Positions 62,732 to 64,000 of a stretch of 64,000 bases of DNA are shown in pieces. The stretch is from Mucilaginibacter achroorhodeus (GTDB taxonomy: Bacteria > Bacteroidota > Bacteroidia > Sphingobacteriales > Sphingobacteriaceae), in the NCBI RefSeq assembly GCF_007846095.1, contig NZ_VOEI01000001.1, positions 620,001 through 684,000 of the forward strand, given 5' to 3'. A program made the position numbers and the translations under genes. Numbering within the stretch: position 1 is the stretch's first letter; each line of letters starts with the position of its first letter. The notes below the pieces were generated by a model, which saw only the letters and a program-made list of their open reading frames with translations, was not told the DNA's origin and made no database searches.

Positions 62732-63247
62732 ATGGAAATACAGGAAAATATCATCAATAAAGTTGCGCAAAGCGGTTTGGTCACCTTAGATCCTGCGCAA
62801 TTTTATGTTGCAGGCGAGCGGGTGGTTTATGATATTAAAGACAATCTGTTCCACGGGCTTATCCTTAGGGAAAAAGATTTCCGTGAGTTTGTGAAGAGCC
62901 ATGATTGGGCACAATACCAGGATAAGTATGTGGCCGTAACCTGTACTGCAGATGCTATAGTACCTGCCTGGGCTTACATGCTGTTAGCCAACAAAATGGC
63001 AACTTATGCAAAAGAAGTTATATTTGGTGATGCAGATGTTTTAGAAACGGTGCTATTTGTAAAGGCAATGAAAGACTTGGATGTTGAACAATATCGCGAT
63101 CAGCGCATTGTAATAAAAGGCTGTGGTGATGTGCCGGTACCTGTGTCGGCCTATGTTGAATTGACGCAGAAATTAACACCCGTTGCAAAAAGTTTGATGT
63201 TTGGCGAACCATGTTCAACAGTACCCATTTACAAGCGCCGGGATTAA
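62732..63247 (+). CDS. DUF2480 family protein
   Basis: A 171-residue cytosolic protein that matches the DUF2480 family of Bacteroidota by its opening (KVAQSGLVTLDPAQFYVAGE), the central VAVTCTADAIVPAWAYML and the end GEPCSTVPIYKRR. Function unknown. Cysteines near 69 and 165 could bind metal; that is speculation. It lies 34 bases before the DUF3108 gene and is probably co-transcribed with it. Confidence 0.88.
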   Translation: MEIQENIINKVAQSGLVTLDPAQFYVAGERVVYDIKDNLFHGLILREKDFREFVKSHDWAQYQDKYVAVTCTADAIVPAWAYMLLANKMATYAKEVIFGDADVLETVLFVKAMKDLDVEQYRDQRIVIKGCGDVPVPVSAYVELTQKLTPVAKSLMFGEPCSTVPIYKRRD

Positions 63248-63281
63248 ACCGTAGCATGCATATTGCGTCTAAAACGATTAA

Positions 63282-64000
63282 ATGAAGAAATTTATAAGCG
63301 CCCTGTTAATAATACTATGCAATACAGCGGGCGCGTGGGCGCAAGAGCAGGTTGCCAAAACAAAGGAGGTAGCCTTTAAAGCGGGAGAGCAGATAACCTA
63401 CAAATTGCGATACGGTTTTTTAAGTGCTGCAGAAACGGTTATTAAGGTTGAAGATAGTCCGCTAAAGTTTGAGGGGCGGCCAGTTTTACATATCAACGCA
63501 CAAGCTAAAACCCTGGGTACATTTAACTTTTTGTTTAATGTTAGAAACGAGTACCATAGTTATATAGATCCTGCCACCTTACTTCCGTATTATTACTGGG
63601 AAAACAGAAAAGAGGCCAAGTACCGCCACACTGATAAAGTAACTTTTGACAGGCAAAAGAATATTATAACTGCCGATAAGGGGCAATTCTCTTTCAAAGG
63701 AGATGTATTCGATTTCTTATCGTGCTACTACTACGCGCGAAACATTGATATAACAGGATTAAAAGTGGGCGATGTTTTAACCCTTAGATATTTCCTGGAA
63801 GATGGCATTCACCCGCTTACCATCACTTATCTTGGCAAGGAACAGACGAAATGCAACCTCGGCACTTTCAACTGTTTAAAATTTAGCCCCACAATAATTC
63901 CCGGTCGTATATTTAAAAAGAACAGTAAGCTATATTTGTGGATCACTGATGATAAGAACCGTATCCCGGTTAAGGCCAACGTTGAGATAGTTGTAGGTAG
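63282..64000 (+). CDS. DUF3108 exported protein, cut by window edge
   Basis: An incomplete frame of 239 codons running off the right edge. A signal peptide (MKKFISALLIILCNTAGAWA) precedes KAGEQITYKLRYGFLSAAE, the typical DUF3108 opening. The body continues as long beta strands (HTDKVTFDRQKN, VGDVLTLRYFLEDG). DUF3108 proteins are periplasmic or outer-membrane linked and of unknown role. The 3' end is outside the window. Confidence 0.85.
   Translation, partial: MKKFISALLIILCNTAGAWAQEQVAKTKEVAFKAGEQITYKLRYGFLSAAETVIKVEDSPLKFEGRPVLHINAQAKTLGTFNFLFNVRNEYHSYIDPATLLPYYYWENRKEAKYRHTDKVTFDRQKNIITADKGQFSFKGDVFDFLSCYYYARNIDITGLKVGDVLTLRYFLEDGIHPLTITYLGKEQTKCNLGTFNCLKFSPTIIPGRIFKKNSKLYLWITDDKNRIPVKANVEIVVG

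Noticed and set aside
1-64000. tRNA, rRNA, CRISPR, transposase, integrase or prophage genes
   Set aside because: Intergenic regions were read for cloverleaf-type and repeat-spacer patterns and proteins for transposase or integrase motifs; none was convincing.

Overview
The window looks like a chromosomal segment of a Bacteroidota bacterium of the family Sphingobacteriaceae, most like Mucilaginibacter. The basis is a set of Bacteroidota-typical genes: gldJ and porV (gliding and type IX secretion), bacillithiol genes (bshA, ytxJ), a DUF2480 gene, a FeoB-associated Cys-rich peptide, a YkuK-type gene and the coaX-OMP-lptC block. It is supported by promoters of the TTTG-N20-TAnnTTTG type, scarce Shine-Dalgarno sites and many short-signal lipoproteins. 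The genus is an inference. No rRNA, tRNA, CRISPR array, transposase or prophage was seen. Most of the window is ordinary core genome.

Layout. 1-5.0 kb: DUF721 (partial) and recF, a SIMPL protein, two small lipoproteins, a degenerate receiver protein and bshA. 5.0-13.9 kb: a secreted lactonase-fold protein, an RsuA/RluB-type pseudouridine synthase with a long disordered head, a lytic transglycosylase, a phytase-esterase-like lipoprotein, an 1127-residue GH18-like/CE4/GT2 fusion, and a 53-residue FeoB-associated-type peptide. 13.9-20.4 kb: a cluster of five co-directed genes plus one divergent gene, encoding two ATP-grasp-type ligases, a class I glutamine amidotransferase, a GCS2-type carboxylate-amine ligase and two alpha/beta-hydrolase esterases. 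This is the best candidate in the window for an undescribed pathway. Its intergenic gaps hold three palindromic repeat elements. 20.4-29.4 kb: ispF-porV, gldJ, DinB-like and HAD genes, the NAD(P)H-hydrate repair fusion, an ECF sigma/anti-sigma pair and lipA.

29.4-39.6 kb: ytxJ, a 35-residue lipoprotein, ribH, a TPR membrane protein, uvrB, upp, uvrA and typA. 39.7-45.3 kb: a small surface-polysaccharide islet (flippase, FkbM methyltransferase, SAM methyltransferase, TTG-started glycosyltransferase). It contains a repeat-bearing lipoprotein that is out of frame at a seven-A tract. 45.5-57 kb: AI-2E transporter, recO-dgkA-small membrane protein, an atypical SDR lacking the catalytic Tyr/Lys, a HAD phosphatase, SRPBCC, rhodanese, a YkuK-like RNase H-fold protein, an LpxH-like phosphoesterase, a MurG-like glycosyltransferase and a multi-pass membrane protein. 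57.1-64 kb: purQ-coaX-OMP-lptC, a PpiD/SurA-like foldase, DUF2480 and a truncated DUF3108 gene.

Common themes are envelope biogenesis (lptC, lpxH, ppiD, porV, gldJ, GH18/CE4/GT2, flippase locus), DNA repair (recF, recO, uvrA, uvrB) and low-molecular-weight thiol metabolism (bshA, ytxJ). Two families of dispersed palindromic repeats recur between genes: four copies of a CACCC/CCCTCTTT double hairpin and two copies of a CAATCTCAT hairpin. All family assignments come from reading motifs by eye; no database search was possible.
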